A DNA stretch of 64,000 nt from Cyanophora paradoxa. Its lineage: Eukaryota; Glaucocystophyceae; Cyanophorales; Cyanophoraceae. The stretch covers positions 50,113 to 114,112 of the forward strand of contig QPMI01000072.1 of NCBI GenBank assembly GCA_004431415.1. The letters are read 5' to 3'. The translations under genes and the position numbers were made by a program. The notes beneath the pieces are model-generated. The model did not search any database, was not told the origin of the DNA, and saw only the letters and a program-made list of their open reading frames with translations. Of this stretch, positions 1 through 12,027 are shown one piece after another. How positions within the stretch are numbered: position 1 is the stretch's first letter; every line of letters starts with the position of its first letter.

Positions 1-438
1 CTAGAAGCCCTAGAAGCCAGAAGCCGCCCCCCTCCGCCCCTCCGAAGGCTAGAAGCCAAGCTTAGGAGCTTGAAAAAGCTTAAACCGCCGACCCCCCGGT
101 TCCTCGCACTCGCCCGCGCCCCCCCATCCGCCCCTCCGAAGGCTGGGAGCGTGACTTGAAGCTAATTGTAGCTTCTTAAATCGCTGCCTTCGAATAATTT
201 TCAAGTCTAGAAGCTCAGAAGCTCAGAAGCTTAACTTAGAAGCCCCCCCCCCCCCCCCCCCCCCGCCCCCTTCTCACTCACTCTTCCCTTCTCGCCGCCC
301 GCTGCCCCCGTCCTGTTCTCCTCGCTCACCCCTCCTCCTTCTACTCCCCGCTCCTCGCTTCCTTCGATTGATTCTTCTCCCGCTCACTCCCCGCCGCCCC
401 TCGCTCACCCCTCCTCTCCTCTCCTTCTCCCTCTTCAG

Positions 439-2535
439 GGCCGGTTCGGGGAGGCAGAGGACCTCGCCCGGCGCTCGCTGGCCCTCATGTCCCGCATCGG
501 CTCCCGCGGCTTCGGTGCGGTCCCCGAGACTGAGGCCGGAGAGGCTTAGAGGCGTAGAGAGACAGCTTAGAAGCATAGAGAGACTCAGAGGTCTAGATAT
601 ACAGCTAACTATCTAGAGGCTTCGGTGCGACTGGAGAGGCTTAGAAGCATAGAGAGATCTAGACTGGATGAGACCGGAGAGGCTTAGAAGCATAGAGAGA
701 CCCAGAGGTCTAGCTTATATATGTATAGCATACAGCTAGCGCATCGGCTCCCACAAGGGCTTCGGTGCGGTTCATAGCACAAGGCTAGGACAGAAACATA
801 GAGAGACTAAGTAAGAGATCTAGATCTAGATCTAGCGCATCGGCTCCCGCGGCTTCGGTGCCGCAGTGCGGTCCCTGAGGCTGGAGAGGCTTAGAAGCAT
901 AGATCTAGAGAGGCTAACTTAGTAAGAGGCTTCCTTAGTAAGAGAGGCTAACTCTAGTAAGGAGACAACTTATAACTTAGTAAGAGATCGCCTCCCGGGG
1001 GTTTGGTGCGGTCCCTGAGACTGGAGAGGCCTAGAATGAATGCGTGCAATCGCTTCGGTGCGGGAGAACGTGGAGTATAACGAAGAAGTTATAGCTCTTT
1101 CGTGCTCTATCTCTAACGAACTTGTCCAATCTCGCTTCCTATCTAACTCCAACCAACTAACTAACCGTGCTTACGCGCGCTTGCAGGGAGCGTGGGCTAC
1201 CGCGCGGTCTCGGGCTTCGCCGCCCTCCTCAGAGGCCGCCCCTCCGAGGCCGAGAAGCTCGCCGCCGGCGCCGCCGCCGCCGTGAGCTCCCCGCACAGCG
1301 TCTAGGGCCGGATTGATTATTAGACACTAGGATAGGAGCTCGCCGCCGCCGCCGCCGCGCCGCGCCCGCCCGCTCAGAGCTTGAACTCGCGCGCGGCCGC
1401 AGGCCGAGGCGTCGGACTTCTGGATGCAGAGCACCCTGCAGGTGCGCCCCATTTCAATGCTTGAGGCCTAGAAGCTTCTCTTGAAAGGCCGCGCCCTGTA
1501 ATAGAGGCTTAACGCTCGAAGGCACAACAGCAGCCTGCAAACAAGCTACAAGCGTTGAGATTCCTGACGCGGCGCCCGCCCTCCCCCGCAGTTCGTGGCG
1601 GGGGTCGCGCGGTGGCAGCTGCGGGGGGACCCCGCCGAGCTCGCGGCCGCCGCGCGCGCCTTCCTCCCCAAGTGGCGCAACGACGTCGGCGCCGCCTCCT
1701 GGCTCGCCGTCCGTGCGTCCTTTGTACCCGCTTCGAATTCGAGCTTATTGCATCATGAGCTGAAGTTGGCGTCCGTCTTGATTATAACCTGCGTCTCAAT
1801 TTCTTAAATGGATGTCCGGCAGTGAGCATCCTTAGCTATAGCCGGCGTCGGCATACACATAATCACATAATCAAGCTTATAACATAATCAAGCGTTTTAT
1901 GTGTGAGCGCCGAAGCTGACGACTTTTGCCCCGCAGTGAGCATCTTCTGCTGCGTGGAGTACGCCCAGTGGGCCGAGGCCGACGCCCGAGACCGCCTGGA
2001 CTGCGCTCCCTTCGAGGGAGGGCGAGGAAAACCGAGGCTGAAACCGCTGCCGCTACTCTGCGGCGGCCTGGGCCCGGCGCCGGGCGCCCCGTCCGACGTC
2101 GCCGCGTACGGCGCGGCTCGCGCCTTTGCGAGGGAGGCCGTCGCCGCGCTGGCCGAGACGCGGCGGCGGCGCCTGCCGCTTCTGGCCCCGTTCTGCGACC
2201 TCGCAGCCGGGTCGGACCCCTGCGCCGGCCCCGCGCACGCCGCGCGGCTCCTGAAGAAGGCCCGCGCCGGGTTCGAATCCGCCGGGCTCCCCTTCTTCGC
2301 GGCGCTCGCCGGCGTGCGGCTGAGCCGGGCCGAGCTGGCGCACGGGGCGCGGGCCGAGGCGGAGGCGGCGCGGGCGCAGGCGGCGCGCACGGCGGCCGCC
2401 CTCGGCTTGGTCCTGCCGGCCCTCGGCCGCATCCCAGCGGCCGCGGCCGCGGCGCCGACCGGCGCCGAGGCCGCCGCGGAGGGGCGCGGCCAGGAGACGA
2501 GGGGCCGCGTCCATTTCGCCTCGATGTGGGTCTAG
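439..2535 (+). CDS. TPR-like protein, 3' portion (5' end not found)
   Basis: Five exons join in phase: 439-514, 1187-1281, 1403-1441, 1592-1712 and 1937-2535, ending at a TAG. Donors are GTGCGG, GTGAGC, GTGCGC and GTGCGT; acceptors are CAG. The first exon encodes GRFGEAEDLARRSLALM, which has the spacing of a tetratricopeptide helix pair. Later exons continue with alanine-rich helical repeats, for example RGRPSEAEKLAAGA, LRGDPAELAAAARAFL and ARLLKKARAGFESAGLPFF. No catalytic motif is visible. TPR helices usually hold protein partners; the partner here is unknown. No start codon was identified upstream, so the gene probably begins before the window or in a short unseen exon. The family assignment is inference from repeat spacing; the exon chain is fairly secure because all phases agree. 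Confidence 0.6.
515..1186 (+). repeat. Intron filled with degenerate copies of its own donor junction
   Basis: This 672-nt intron begins at the donor after TTCG at 511-514. A block made of the last ~20 exon bases plus the first ~50 intron bases recurs about five times, near 620, 738, 836, 985 and 1045. Shared words are ATCGGCTCCCGCGGCTTCGG, GTGCGGTCC and GAGAGGCTTAGAAGCATAGA. Copies differ by substitutions and small indels. Confidence 0.75.
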
Positions 2536-4580
2536 GCATGGATCTAGGCTAGCGTATGTTGCCAATTGCAAGTACTAGTATCTTTCGATTTCGATATTGG
2601 TCGTCTTCTTCAGGTTTCAGCAGCTCAGTCGACTTTTCGTGACTCGCAGTTAGTCTAGCTTGGCAGATACCTGTTCATGTACATATGCATGTTCTTCCAC
2701 TTCGTCGGAATTTCAGCAGCTTAGTCCAACTATATACTATGATAACTCAATAAAACGCACGTACTCTGCCGGCAGCTCGTGTATCCTCTGAGAATGTGCT
2801 CTCTCCAGATCTGTCGAAGAACGGCCTGACCAAAAGAAAGGATCGTTAACGTTTAGCATTCGAATGGTCGACGTCTACTCTGACGTACGCCGCTTCGAAT
2901 TCCGTACAGTAACAGTGCACGTGAGCCTGTCCATGAGACATTTTTAATTTGCGCATGCGCAGCGCTCAGCGGCGGCTCCACAAGCGGCGAGGGCGAGGGC
3001 GGGAGGGCGGGGCCACGTGCACGACTCTCGGCGAGTCGTTATAATGCTATATAGGAGATTAACTAAGATAACGTTGAAGGCTTACTACTGCGGCAGACTC
3101 AAAATGCCAGCATTCTAACTGACGGAACAGTCAAAAATCGATGTGGGGCTTTTTGCATGGGTGGTCGAGCCTGGCCGTGAACAGTCATGCCAGTGAATCT
3201 GGTAAGTGGGGAACTTATGAATTGCCGGCCAATACTAGATTTGATTCTTTCATTGGGTTTCTGAATCTTATCCTAAATGAAGGCTGCCAGGAAGGCCTTG
3301 ACTCACTAGGTTTGTCCAGCGCCTCTGGCATTTCAACAGTCGCTGAACAGTCACGTAAATGTAATTGGTCGCCGGCAAAATGGCAGAATCTGCCAGCTCT
3401 AGGCTCTAGCTAGCCCTCCCGGCCCTCCGCTGCCGGACCAATAAGCCAATTGCGTACTGGTTTAAAATCACCGTACCCATATACGTAGTGCTATAGCTAG
3501 CTACCGGTACCGGGTACTCGGCGGGTAGGCGCCGCGCCGCTAGTAGCCCGCTAGCGCTTCACTACCCGGCATATACCGGACCTATTACCAGTACTATATT
3601 TTTTTTTTGGTGAATTACCGGCCACAGTCTCTAGACACCAGCACTGCGGGGGCTATATAGCTACTTGGTTCGGCCGCGGTAGCACATATACCGGGGTAGC
3701 TGCCGGGGGGGTGCGGGGGGGGCGGAGCCCCCCCTGCTTGTTAGCTGTATATAGTCTCGTGGCTAGCTGGCCCAGTGGTCGAACGTCGAAAACGACGTCG
3801 CCAGGGCGGGCGCTCGGGGTGCCGGCGATCGCGAGAATCTAGCGCGTGGGCGAGGCCTCGGTTCCGGGGATCCGGGGATCCGGAGGCCCGGCTCAAGGGA
3901 AGACAAGCTTCGGATCCGACTCGGCGAGCTAGCCTAGTATCCTGGGCAGGTGAAATTCCTTTTCTAGTCGGTTTACCGTAGTACTTGTTTGTTTGTTGCT
4001 GAAGAAGGCACGGCTCTCGATTTGATTTAGATGACAAATTGCGCTCTCAAGTGGACATCGGACTCTGGATGGGATCCCGGAAAGGCTATATAACTAGTAG
4101 CGCTACATCCGAGCTGGACCGCACGCGCATGCGCACATGTACCTTCGCACTACGTGAACAATCGACGCAACTGGTACCGTAGTGCAGAAAGGAACTGCGG
4201 CAGCCAAGGCCTGCTACAATTGCGACGCTACTATCGAAGAAAGAAAGTGAAATTTAGTGTTAATGGCGACCGTGCACGTGCTCGCGATGGAGGTCGAACA
4301 TGGAATAGGAATAGCTATGCGCGGAACTATGCAGGCGACATATGGACATATGGCAACTTACAGCTATGCGCGGCGGAACTATTGAATGCAAGCACACCAA
4401 GCATATGCAACGAACTTATTTATGCGCGGAAACTCTAATTAAACACATCTAAGCTAGAGTTCGGCGATGAACAGGGGCGGACGCAGGGAAATAACGCGAT
4501 TCAATCACAAACTATATATAGAAAAGAGTCCGATGACCTAACGATGGAGGTCGAGGCGTGCTACAAATAGTAGGGGCTAA
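2536..4580. other. Intergenic region with no supported gene
   Basis: Mostly mixed-composition DNA. One open frame of 90 codons lies at 3141-3413 on the plus strand; it has no recognisable domain and only weak claim to be coding. A G-run/C-run hairpin sits near 3700-3740, and related AGCTATGCGCGG-type words recur near 4310-4375. No splice chain linking to either neighbour was found. Confidence 0.5.
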
Positions 4581-7500
4581 TTAGACGCCGTAAGCGGGAA
4601 CCGAATCCGCGCTGGCGCCCGAGGCAGAGTTGGACTGGACGTGCACGGTGCGGATCTCGGTGAGCGAGGCCGGCGGCATGGCGGTCGCGTTCTGCGATGC
4701 GCATGCCGCCAGTGAGCATAAGGAGATTCGGGATCGGGCGGATGGAAGCTTATAATTAAGGAACAACAACAACAGCGGACCGCGTTGCGGGCGGTGGTGG
4801 CGGCGATGGTGACGTCGCGGACCTGCTTGCGCGTGATCACCATCGCGGCGGCGATGGCGCCGACTGCGAGGCCCGCGATGCCGACCGGCACGGCTGCGAG
4901 GTTAAAAGCACCGGTCAGCTTTACTCTCAAGCTTAAGCTTAAGTAAACGGAATGGCCCGCAGGCTGCAGCTGGCGGCACGGACCGATGGCGACGGCGAGG
5001 AGCGTGTTGGACGTGCCGGCAGAGGCGGCGGGGGCGGCGACGCCGGCAACGCCCGAGGACGAGGCGCCGGCTGCGACGCCGGCGGAGGCGTCGGCGCCCG
5101 CGGCGCCGGCGTCGATCCACATGTTCGTGAGCCGGAGGCTGCCGCTGCCCGACTTGCCGTACGGGCCGCGCCACGGCTTCAGGTTCGTGCAGTAGAGGCG
5201 GTCCTGAGGCTCCGCCGAGTTCTTCCGCCCGTAGGTGTTCGCTGCAAAGGCGTCGTGGTCAGCGGCGGCAGATTCTGAACAAAGAAAGCATTGAGAGCGA
5301 TCAGAAAAACGCTTACAGGGCTGGAACCACGGGGCCGAGACGGTGCCCTCCATGAGATCGCCAAGGTCGTTGAAGTGGTTCGGAGTGCAGCAGCCGGCCG
5401 AGTTGCAGAGCTCGACGAACATGGTGTAGCAGTGCCTTTGATTATTAAGCATACGGTTAGCTGAATTATATTAATTTCTACGAGATCAACAGTGAGAGCG
5501 CACGACGGCTGCACGTTGTTCGCGAGGGTCGGCGCGTAGTTGAAGCCCGGCATGGGGAACGGCCCGGACTGCGCGGCGCTCGCGGCTTCAGCGCTCGCGC
5601 CGTGGAATGAAACTAACAGATAAATTTGAATATAACTCGCCTCGAAGACTTGGTACTTCGTGTTGTCGTAGCCGTTGATGCCCTTGATGTAACGCTGCAG
5701 CGTCAGGTTGTACGTGTACACTGCGCGCGCGCGCGCCCGAGTCAGACAATGTTAACTCTGCCACAGTCAGACAGGCAAGAAACGTGTACGCACGGGACGG
5801 GTCATCGCCGCCGCTGTAGGACATGCTGGGCCAGTACACGACGGCGGTCTTGAAGCCGAGGCTGTTGAGGTAGACCTCGTCAAGCTGGAGGGTCGGATCC
5901 GTGGCGTTGAGCTTTGCCTCGAGGGCCTGCAGCGCCCGGATGTCCTGCACGGTCGACCCGCCGTAGAGGCCGGTCGTGTATGCGTTGTGGGGGTTCTGGA
6001 AGGGCTCCGGGGCCGGGAGAGGGATGCCACAGACAGGCGCCACGACTGCGGAAATATTGAGGATCGCGTTAATATATTGATGTTGACATTACAGCGGATT
6101 CGAGGGGAGCGAATTCGAACCCGGGACCGTGATGGAGACGGTTGCGTTATTGCTGCAGCCTGCTGTGTTGCAGGCCTGCACCTTGAACTCGTACGTCAAG
6201 CCTGCGCGCGGTCCGGGCGCGTGAGCCATTTCTTGCGACCAACCATTCTGCAATCATCTTGCTGAAATTGCGAACCGGGGCACAGCAGGGTTTCGATCAA
6301 ATAGTCGGTGGCTCCATTCTCGGCTTCTCCGTTGGCATCGAAGTTATCGGCGGTAGGGTAACCACCGCCCGTAGTCGTTCTCGGGCAGTCGCCCAGGCTG
6401 CTAGGAAGGACCAGCGCCAGCTTGTACTGCGCGGTTTCGCACGCATAAGCAAACTTGCAATTGAAACACGCATGTCAATGCAGGCGTGTGCGGCGCACCT
6501 TGTTGATGAGAGCACCGCCGTCGTAGCTTGAGCGGTTGAACGTGCCATCCGTCTCCAAGCCGGACAAATCAGCCGGGGTGAACACGAAGTCGCTGCCGAA
6601 CGAGAACGGAGTGTTCCATGCGGGCACAGTCGGGGGAACCTCTGCCGGAGGCGGTACATGTGAGACACGTGTTTAGTTTCATGATCAGAATTTGAAACAT
6701 TTCTGGCACCGTCGGGAACGAATTCGTTCGCTGAAGAGTCGCAATCCGAAGGATTCGCAACGAGGCATGCCTTGAGCGTGACTTCGTACTTGTAGTCTGC
6801 GAAAGAAATGTACATAAGCAGGTTATAATTAGTACAGTGACGACTCTAGGCTGGAAAATCTGATCATGATCATGAGAAGTCGCTGAGCGCACTGGGGCAA
6901 AGGTGGGGAAGATAAAGGGTGCCGCCCGTGGTGGAAACGGTGCCAGAGGACCCAAACACGAAGTCGGACAGGGTGCCGCCGCTCGTTGTCTTGTACTGGG
7001 TGACGAAGGGACAGTCGTCGATGCCAGTTGTGCGCTTGGTGGGCGTCGCGATCGTGATCTCATACTGCGCACGCAACGAATTCATGATCATGATGATCAG
7101 ATCAGCAATGAGAACCACTTCGAGCGCTAGCTATAGCTATAGCCGGGGGTCGCACAGTAACGCCGGTCGCGGTGGCCCAGGTCAGCTCCGCGGGGTAGCC
7201 CTTGCCGGGGAGGAAGTCATCCACGGCAGGGGTCGCGGTAGGCTTGTAGTAGATATACTTCATCGTCGGATCCGGAGCGGTCACGGTGCTGTCGGTGCCC
7301 GCGTTGCAGCCGGTACCGTCCTTCTTCCCGAGCACAGGGTTGACGAACTCCCAATCGTTCTGACAAGACGCTGTCACCCCCCCAACCGTCGCAGTCTTTT
7401 GACCCTGTAGCATGCAAAGAATCATGATCATGATCAGCTGCAGCAGGAGCGCCCGCTGCCCCACGTCAAACGAAGCGCTAGCTACCTTGACATTGTTCTT

Positions 7501-8863
7501 CATGTTGTCGTAGTCACAGAAGACGTCGGCCGGTGCAGTGATCGTGTACTGGATCTTGGTGACTTTCTTCACGCTCCCGCCGCTGCCAACGTCGATGTTC
7601 GATGCCAGGATCGCCAGCGAGAGGGTGAAGGTCCCGGCCACAGCGGTGTCGCCGGTGGCCTGGTTCGTGAAGGGCTTCGGGGTTGTCGTCGCTTCGAATG
7701 TCACGAACGGAGTGACGACGATCTCCTTGTTGGCATTCGTGCCTGTGATCTGGAATGCCAGCTCAATCCCATCGTACTGCGAAGAGCTGCATGCAGACAG
7801 GGTGTACGTTTGAGCTTGGCACAAGTAACACAGTCATTAATCGTGCAACAAAATCACGAACGCGTCGACGAGGGCGATGCAAGTGACGGCGTTCGGCGTC
7901 TTGGTGCAGCTCTCGCCGTCGTTGATCCCGAAGTTCGAGAAACCGGGCACTGCGCATGCACATAACGATACAATCAGTAGAAGCTCCATAGAACACCCGT
8001 CTAAATCTGCTAGAGCTAGATACGAGGAAATAAAACAATAAAAAGCGCACGCTTCCACGGAGAGTATTCGCCTGGGTGCGGAAATCGATGCGAATGTATT
8101 AGGTCACAAAAAATGGCCAAAAATAAAAACCAGAATGGCTTACATGCGCAGGCTGGAGTCCTGTGCTCATAAACCGCAAAAGTGGAGAATGTGCCGTACT
8201 GGCAGCCACTCTTAGAGAGTTTCCCCTTTACGTGCGAGAACAAAGCGCTTCAGGGGCTGCGAACATTCGAATTCGCGAAAGAGCGACCGAGGGACCGAGG
8301 CTCCGCACCCTGATTCTGAGCTGGATTGTCGAACAGTCGAAGGTTTTGCTGGCGGTGAAGACGAGCTGCCACGGCGACGAGGTGGTTGTCAACTCGAAGG
8401 TGCCAGCGACTGTCTTCGAGCCGGCCACGGCCTCGAAATCGTATTGCTCGGCTCCCGCAGGGCTGCGCGCCATGATGGTTAGGAATACCACATGTACATG
8501 CAGGCAAATCTGACGAGGCTCACTCCACGGTAGCCTTGCAAGTCAGGGTCAAGCCGTTGTTCGACAGGGTGCATGGCTCACTCTGAGTGGCGACGACAGT
8601 CGCTGCGACGCGCGCGGTGGACGGTTAGTTGGCTGTTTAGAATGCACAAGACACCGAGGCGACGACTTGAGGGGCGAGGAAGAGCACTTACGCTTGGCAC
8701 CTGCGGAAGAGCAACCGTCGTTAAGGTCAATTTGCAAGGAGGGCACGCTCATTAATATCGTTGTATGTAAGAGTTAATTGAAGGGCGCACATGACTGGGA
8801 GAGCGCTACGGCCACGAGGGCCGCCAGGACGAGGGCAGCGAGGGGAAGATTTCCGCGCCGCAT
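4581..8863 (-). CDS. Secreted type I membrane protein, 953 aa, 18 exons
   Basis: Eighteen exons join with consistent phase from ATG at 8863 to TAA at 4581 (8791-8863, 8692-8700, 8524-8602, 8309-8462, 8144-8210, 7862-7949, 7486-7786, 7156-7404, 6893-7064, 6710-6796, 6499-6641, 6240-6453, 6121-6201, 5794-6045, 5504-5720, 4984-5435, 4781-4893, 4581-4691), 2862 nt in all. Exon 2 is only 9 nt. The N-terminus is a signal peptide (MRRGNLP, hydrophobic core LAALVLAALVAVAL). The ectodomain is cysteine-containing, with Ig/fibronectin-III-like beta strands (TYEFKVQACNTAGCSNN, YKYEVTLKAC) and N-glycosylation sequons such as NNAT and NRSS. Near the C-terminus there is one membrane helix (VPVGIAGLAVGAIAAAMVI), then basic RK and a short tail. 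It probably sits at the cell surface. I do not recognise the family and assign no ligand or enzyme activity. Confidence 0.8.
5275..5316 (-). promoter_or_regulatory. 42-nt in-frame optional intron that would create a stop
   Basis: Inside exon 16 of the membrane-protein gene lies a sequence with a consensus-like donor (GTAAGCG) and acceptor (TTTGTTCAG). Kept in, it reads through in frame. Removed, the join gives CCC TAA, a stop before the membrane helix. Confidence 0.4.
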
Positions 8864-10417
8864 CGTGAACTGCGCGAGCCGCGGGCGCGTCCGGTCAGCG
8901 ACGGGCCGGCCTCGAGCTCTGGGCGGCCCAGGCCGGCCGGAAGGGCTCCATGGCCAGAACGTGTTTAACGCTAACGCCCGCGGCTTGCGGCCGGAAAATC
9001 TAACACGCGGACCGCGGTCCGACCGTCGCGCGGCCGGGCGGACTTTAAGAGCGCTAACGGCGGCGCCCGCGGCCGGCCGCGCGTGGGCGGGGCGGGGCGG
9101 GCTTGCGTCCGCTGGAGACGGAGACCGACGCCGCGCGCGTTCTCGGCCTTAAAAGCGGCCCGCGCACCCGGGGAAACTTGGGCGCGGGCCCGGGCGCGCA
9201 GAGGCGGCGCACCTTGTCTGATGCTCCAGGCCGCGCGCGCGGGGCCGATGGGAGAAGTCCGACGCTCGGCGACCGTCTAGATCTAGCTGCTAGCGCTGCG
9301 GTTGCAGAATGGTGCGCGACTGTGTCTGCAAGCGCAGCTGCAGCCTGAGCAGGGGGGGTAGGGGCAGCGTACGCGTGGGGCGGCACTGGGGCCACTGGAC
9401 GAGCCTCGAAATCGCGCAAATCGGCATTCGCATGCATATGAGGCGCCGGCTAGCGTTGACGTTCTGCGATTGACCGGCGCGGGTTGACCTGAAATATCAC
9501 AAGATTCACAACCAGCGTTTTTTTGCTACCGTTACTAACCTCCATCGGACTTTTCGGAGCTTTCTGCATTTTTAAGAGCGGGGCAAATTATACTTTCACC
9601 TAGTATTTATTGTGATATCTTTACTTAATGGGGAAGATTCGCGATCGACATATTTGCAATTGATTCCACAAGACAAAGAAATTTGTATACGATAAAACAG
9701 CCTTAATAAAAAGGCCACCGGCCATTTTTATTCAAATTCTTGCACTATCGAACGCTATCATGCAGAGGTTTTATAGGCGCCTTTTCATGATTCGATTGGT
9801 CGTCGTCGACTCGTCGACGTGACGCGACCGTCGCGAGACTCGCGACGACGTCAAAGTTGTCGGAGTTGAACACACGCATCATGTACACGGTACACCGTAC
9901 ACGGTAGTATGTGACGGTACATCACGGTACATCACCGTACATGTACGTACTGGAGAGCTAGAAATATTCAGTGGGCTGCATATTTATAGTACTAGAAGTT
10001 TTTGGGCGATCTACTAAATATTTCCCGCCTGCTAAAGCCGAGAATTTGTAGGGGTAGTCCCGTCTCCGCCATACAAAAGCCCGGCCTGGGGCCGGCCAAG
10101 ACTGACCTACTAAAGTTTTACCACCTGCTAAAGCTTTTTAAGTGGCAGTTTTGGCGAAGTACTAATTATTTTCCTGCACTAAATTAACTAGTTCTCCAGT
10201 ATACACGCAAATTGACGCAATTGCAACTTGCAACTTCAGTTGCAAGCTTTTTAAGTTTGCGAGTTGAATATTAAATTCAGCAGCACGTTCAATGCACAGT
10301 GCGTACATTGAAGTTGATTGAACATTTACATGTGTTCATATCAACTTCATAATCCATTTGCTTCACAAATAAATTAATGTTCAGTCACTGAGTGTTCAGT
10401 GTTCACTGTTCACCAGT
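8864..10417. other. Intergenic region with short GTAC-rich repeats
   Basis: GC-rich for about 600 bases upstream of the membrane-protein start, then AT-richer. Near 9880-9950 there is a cluster of CGGTACA/CGTACA words in both orientations. No coding exon was supported. Confidence 0.5.
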
Positions 10418-11400
10418 AGTAGTCTAGTACTAGTACCGTGTAACACAAAAATATGGCTGACAGATTTATGTCGTTATAAAACTTGACCCTTCTCTTGGTG
10501 AAATATGACGGTACCAAATTATGTCGTCATGAACTTTTCAGGCTTGTATGGGGCGGTAAATTGTATGGGGTACCACTGAGAGTAACCCATTAGTGAATTC
10601 GCACACACCGAGACAATACGGCTAATGATAGAACTGAGGAGTCCGTAAAGTGTCAAGTCGAAAGATGAGCCTACTGGTTACGCCGGGTAGGGAACCTATC
10701 AGCCATCGGACAGGGTGGAGCTAGTCAAGGAGACGTAAACTAAAGCAAAGCTAACCCAGAGCAGAGAGCTACTACCTATACATCTAGCCTAGCTTAGGAC
10801 TAGGCTACCGAGAGGACTACCCAGGGTCTACGAGAGGGAGGTAAATTAAAACACTACTACTGCTAGTGCTGCCTGCCTAGGGACCGTCGGGACGTCCGGA
10901 GCTCGCGGCTGTTCTACTGTACGGTAGGAAAGCCAGGACGGACCCGCGGTCTAATCTGCCTACTCTCGACGCGGCCGCGACTACAGCTAGCGCGGCGGGC
11001 TCCGCGTCGAGGGGGCCGCTCGCCCGAAGCGCGGGTGGAAGCACGTCGGCGTAGAGGGGCCGAGGGGAATGAGGCGAGGGGGGACGTTGCGGGGAAGAAG
11101 TGGGGCGGGACGGAGAAGGTCGGCGCCGGCCGTGGCGGGGAGGGGGAGGGTCGGATTTCTCGGTCAGCAGGGCTTCCAGCCTCGAACCAGCCGCCGCACC
11201 CCCGCCGCGGGCAATTGCGAGCCCCCCTCCGCGGCGGTCCTTCAACCCACGGTCCTGGTACCACTGAGAGTGTCCTACTATGACGGTCCAAAATTATGTC
11301 GTTATTTCACGTCCGAAGCGACATAAGTTGGTACCGACATAGTAAAGTGCCCGTCATATTATTGTGTTATACGGTAGTAGACTAGTACTCAGTGACTAGT
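10418..11400. mobile_element. Candidate non-autonomous TIR element
   Basis: The two ends of this ~0.98-kb stretch are imperfect inverted repeats. The left end, near 10424-10453, reads AGTACTAGTACCGTGTAACA then CAAAAATATG. The reverse complement of the right end, near 11350-11395, has AGTACTAGT, TACCGTATAACA and CAATAATATG. A second matching pair lies further in: GGTACCACTGAGAGT at 10568 in direct orientation and again at 11258. No transposase frame is present and no clean target-site duplication could be called, so the exact ends are uncertain. Confidence 0.4.
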
Positions 11401-12027
11401 ACTGTGTACAGTGTACAGTGTACGTAGTAGTCATGTCATTAAGTTAGGCGTCGCTTTTCTTAGACGTTTGCCCACCCCGGGCCACCCGTCGTGATAGACT
11501 CTGAGACGTTAACATTCGAATTCATGCACAAAGATAGACGAGCTGCTGGTCGCTCCATACAAGCGTTACTATGGCATACCCCCTTTAGGCACAGTTAGAC
11601 GGGGTTGAAGTCAGCGAATGGGTGAACTCGTCTATCCGCGCCTAACTTTGTCCGAAGTTTGTCGTCGCCTAACGTTAACTTTGTGGATTGACATGTATAC
11701 GTACATTGTACAGTACTGTTCAGTGTTCATGATCAGTGTTCACATGCATAATATCAAAAAAAGCTTTGGCGTATATACGGGTATATATACCTCTTTTTTT
11801 GCGCCACTCTGATACTAGTACCCCCGCCGGCGAATTGGGCGCTACTAGTACGCCCCCTCCTCTCCCCCCCCCCCCCCCCCCCCCCCCCAGGCCTCCCTCA
11901 AGCCACGGCCAATTCTCGTCGGCTAGCTACATCACAGCCTACATGCAGCCGCTGAGCCACACTACTCAGCCGACGGGGCGGGGACGCCCGGCGGGGTCCA
12001 GCGTCATGGCCGGCGCGGGCGCTGGCC
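11401..12027. other. Intergenic region with a 25-base C tract
   Basis: No supported gene. A C-only run occupies 11864-11888. GTACAGTGTACAGTGTAC-type repeats occur at its left end. Confidence 0.5.

Noticed and set aside
3741-4438. Open frames of 68-98 codons on both strands
   Set aside because: Short, overlapping on opposite strands, no domain and no splice partners.
10630-10666. CTGAGGAGTCC...GTCGAAA resembling a hammerhead ribozyme core
   Set aside because: The core words fit CTGANGA and GAAA, but the bases between them do not form stem II (GTCC has no GGAC partner) and no stem I was found.
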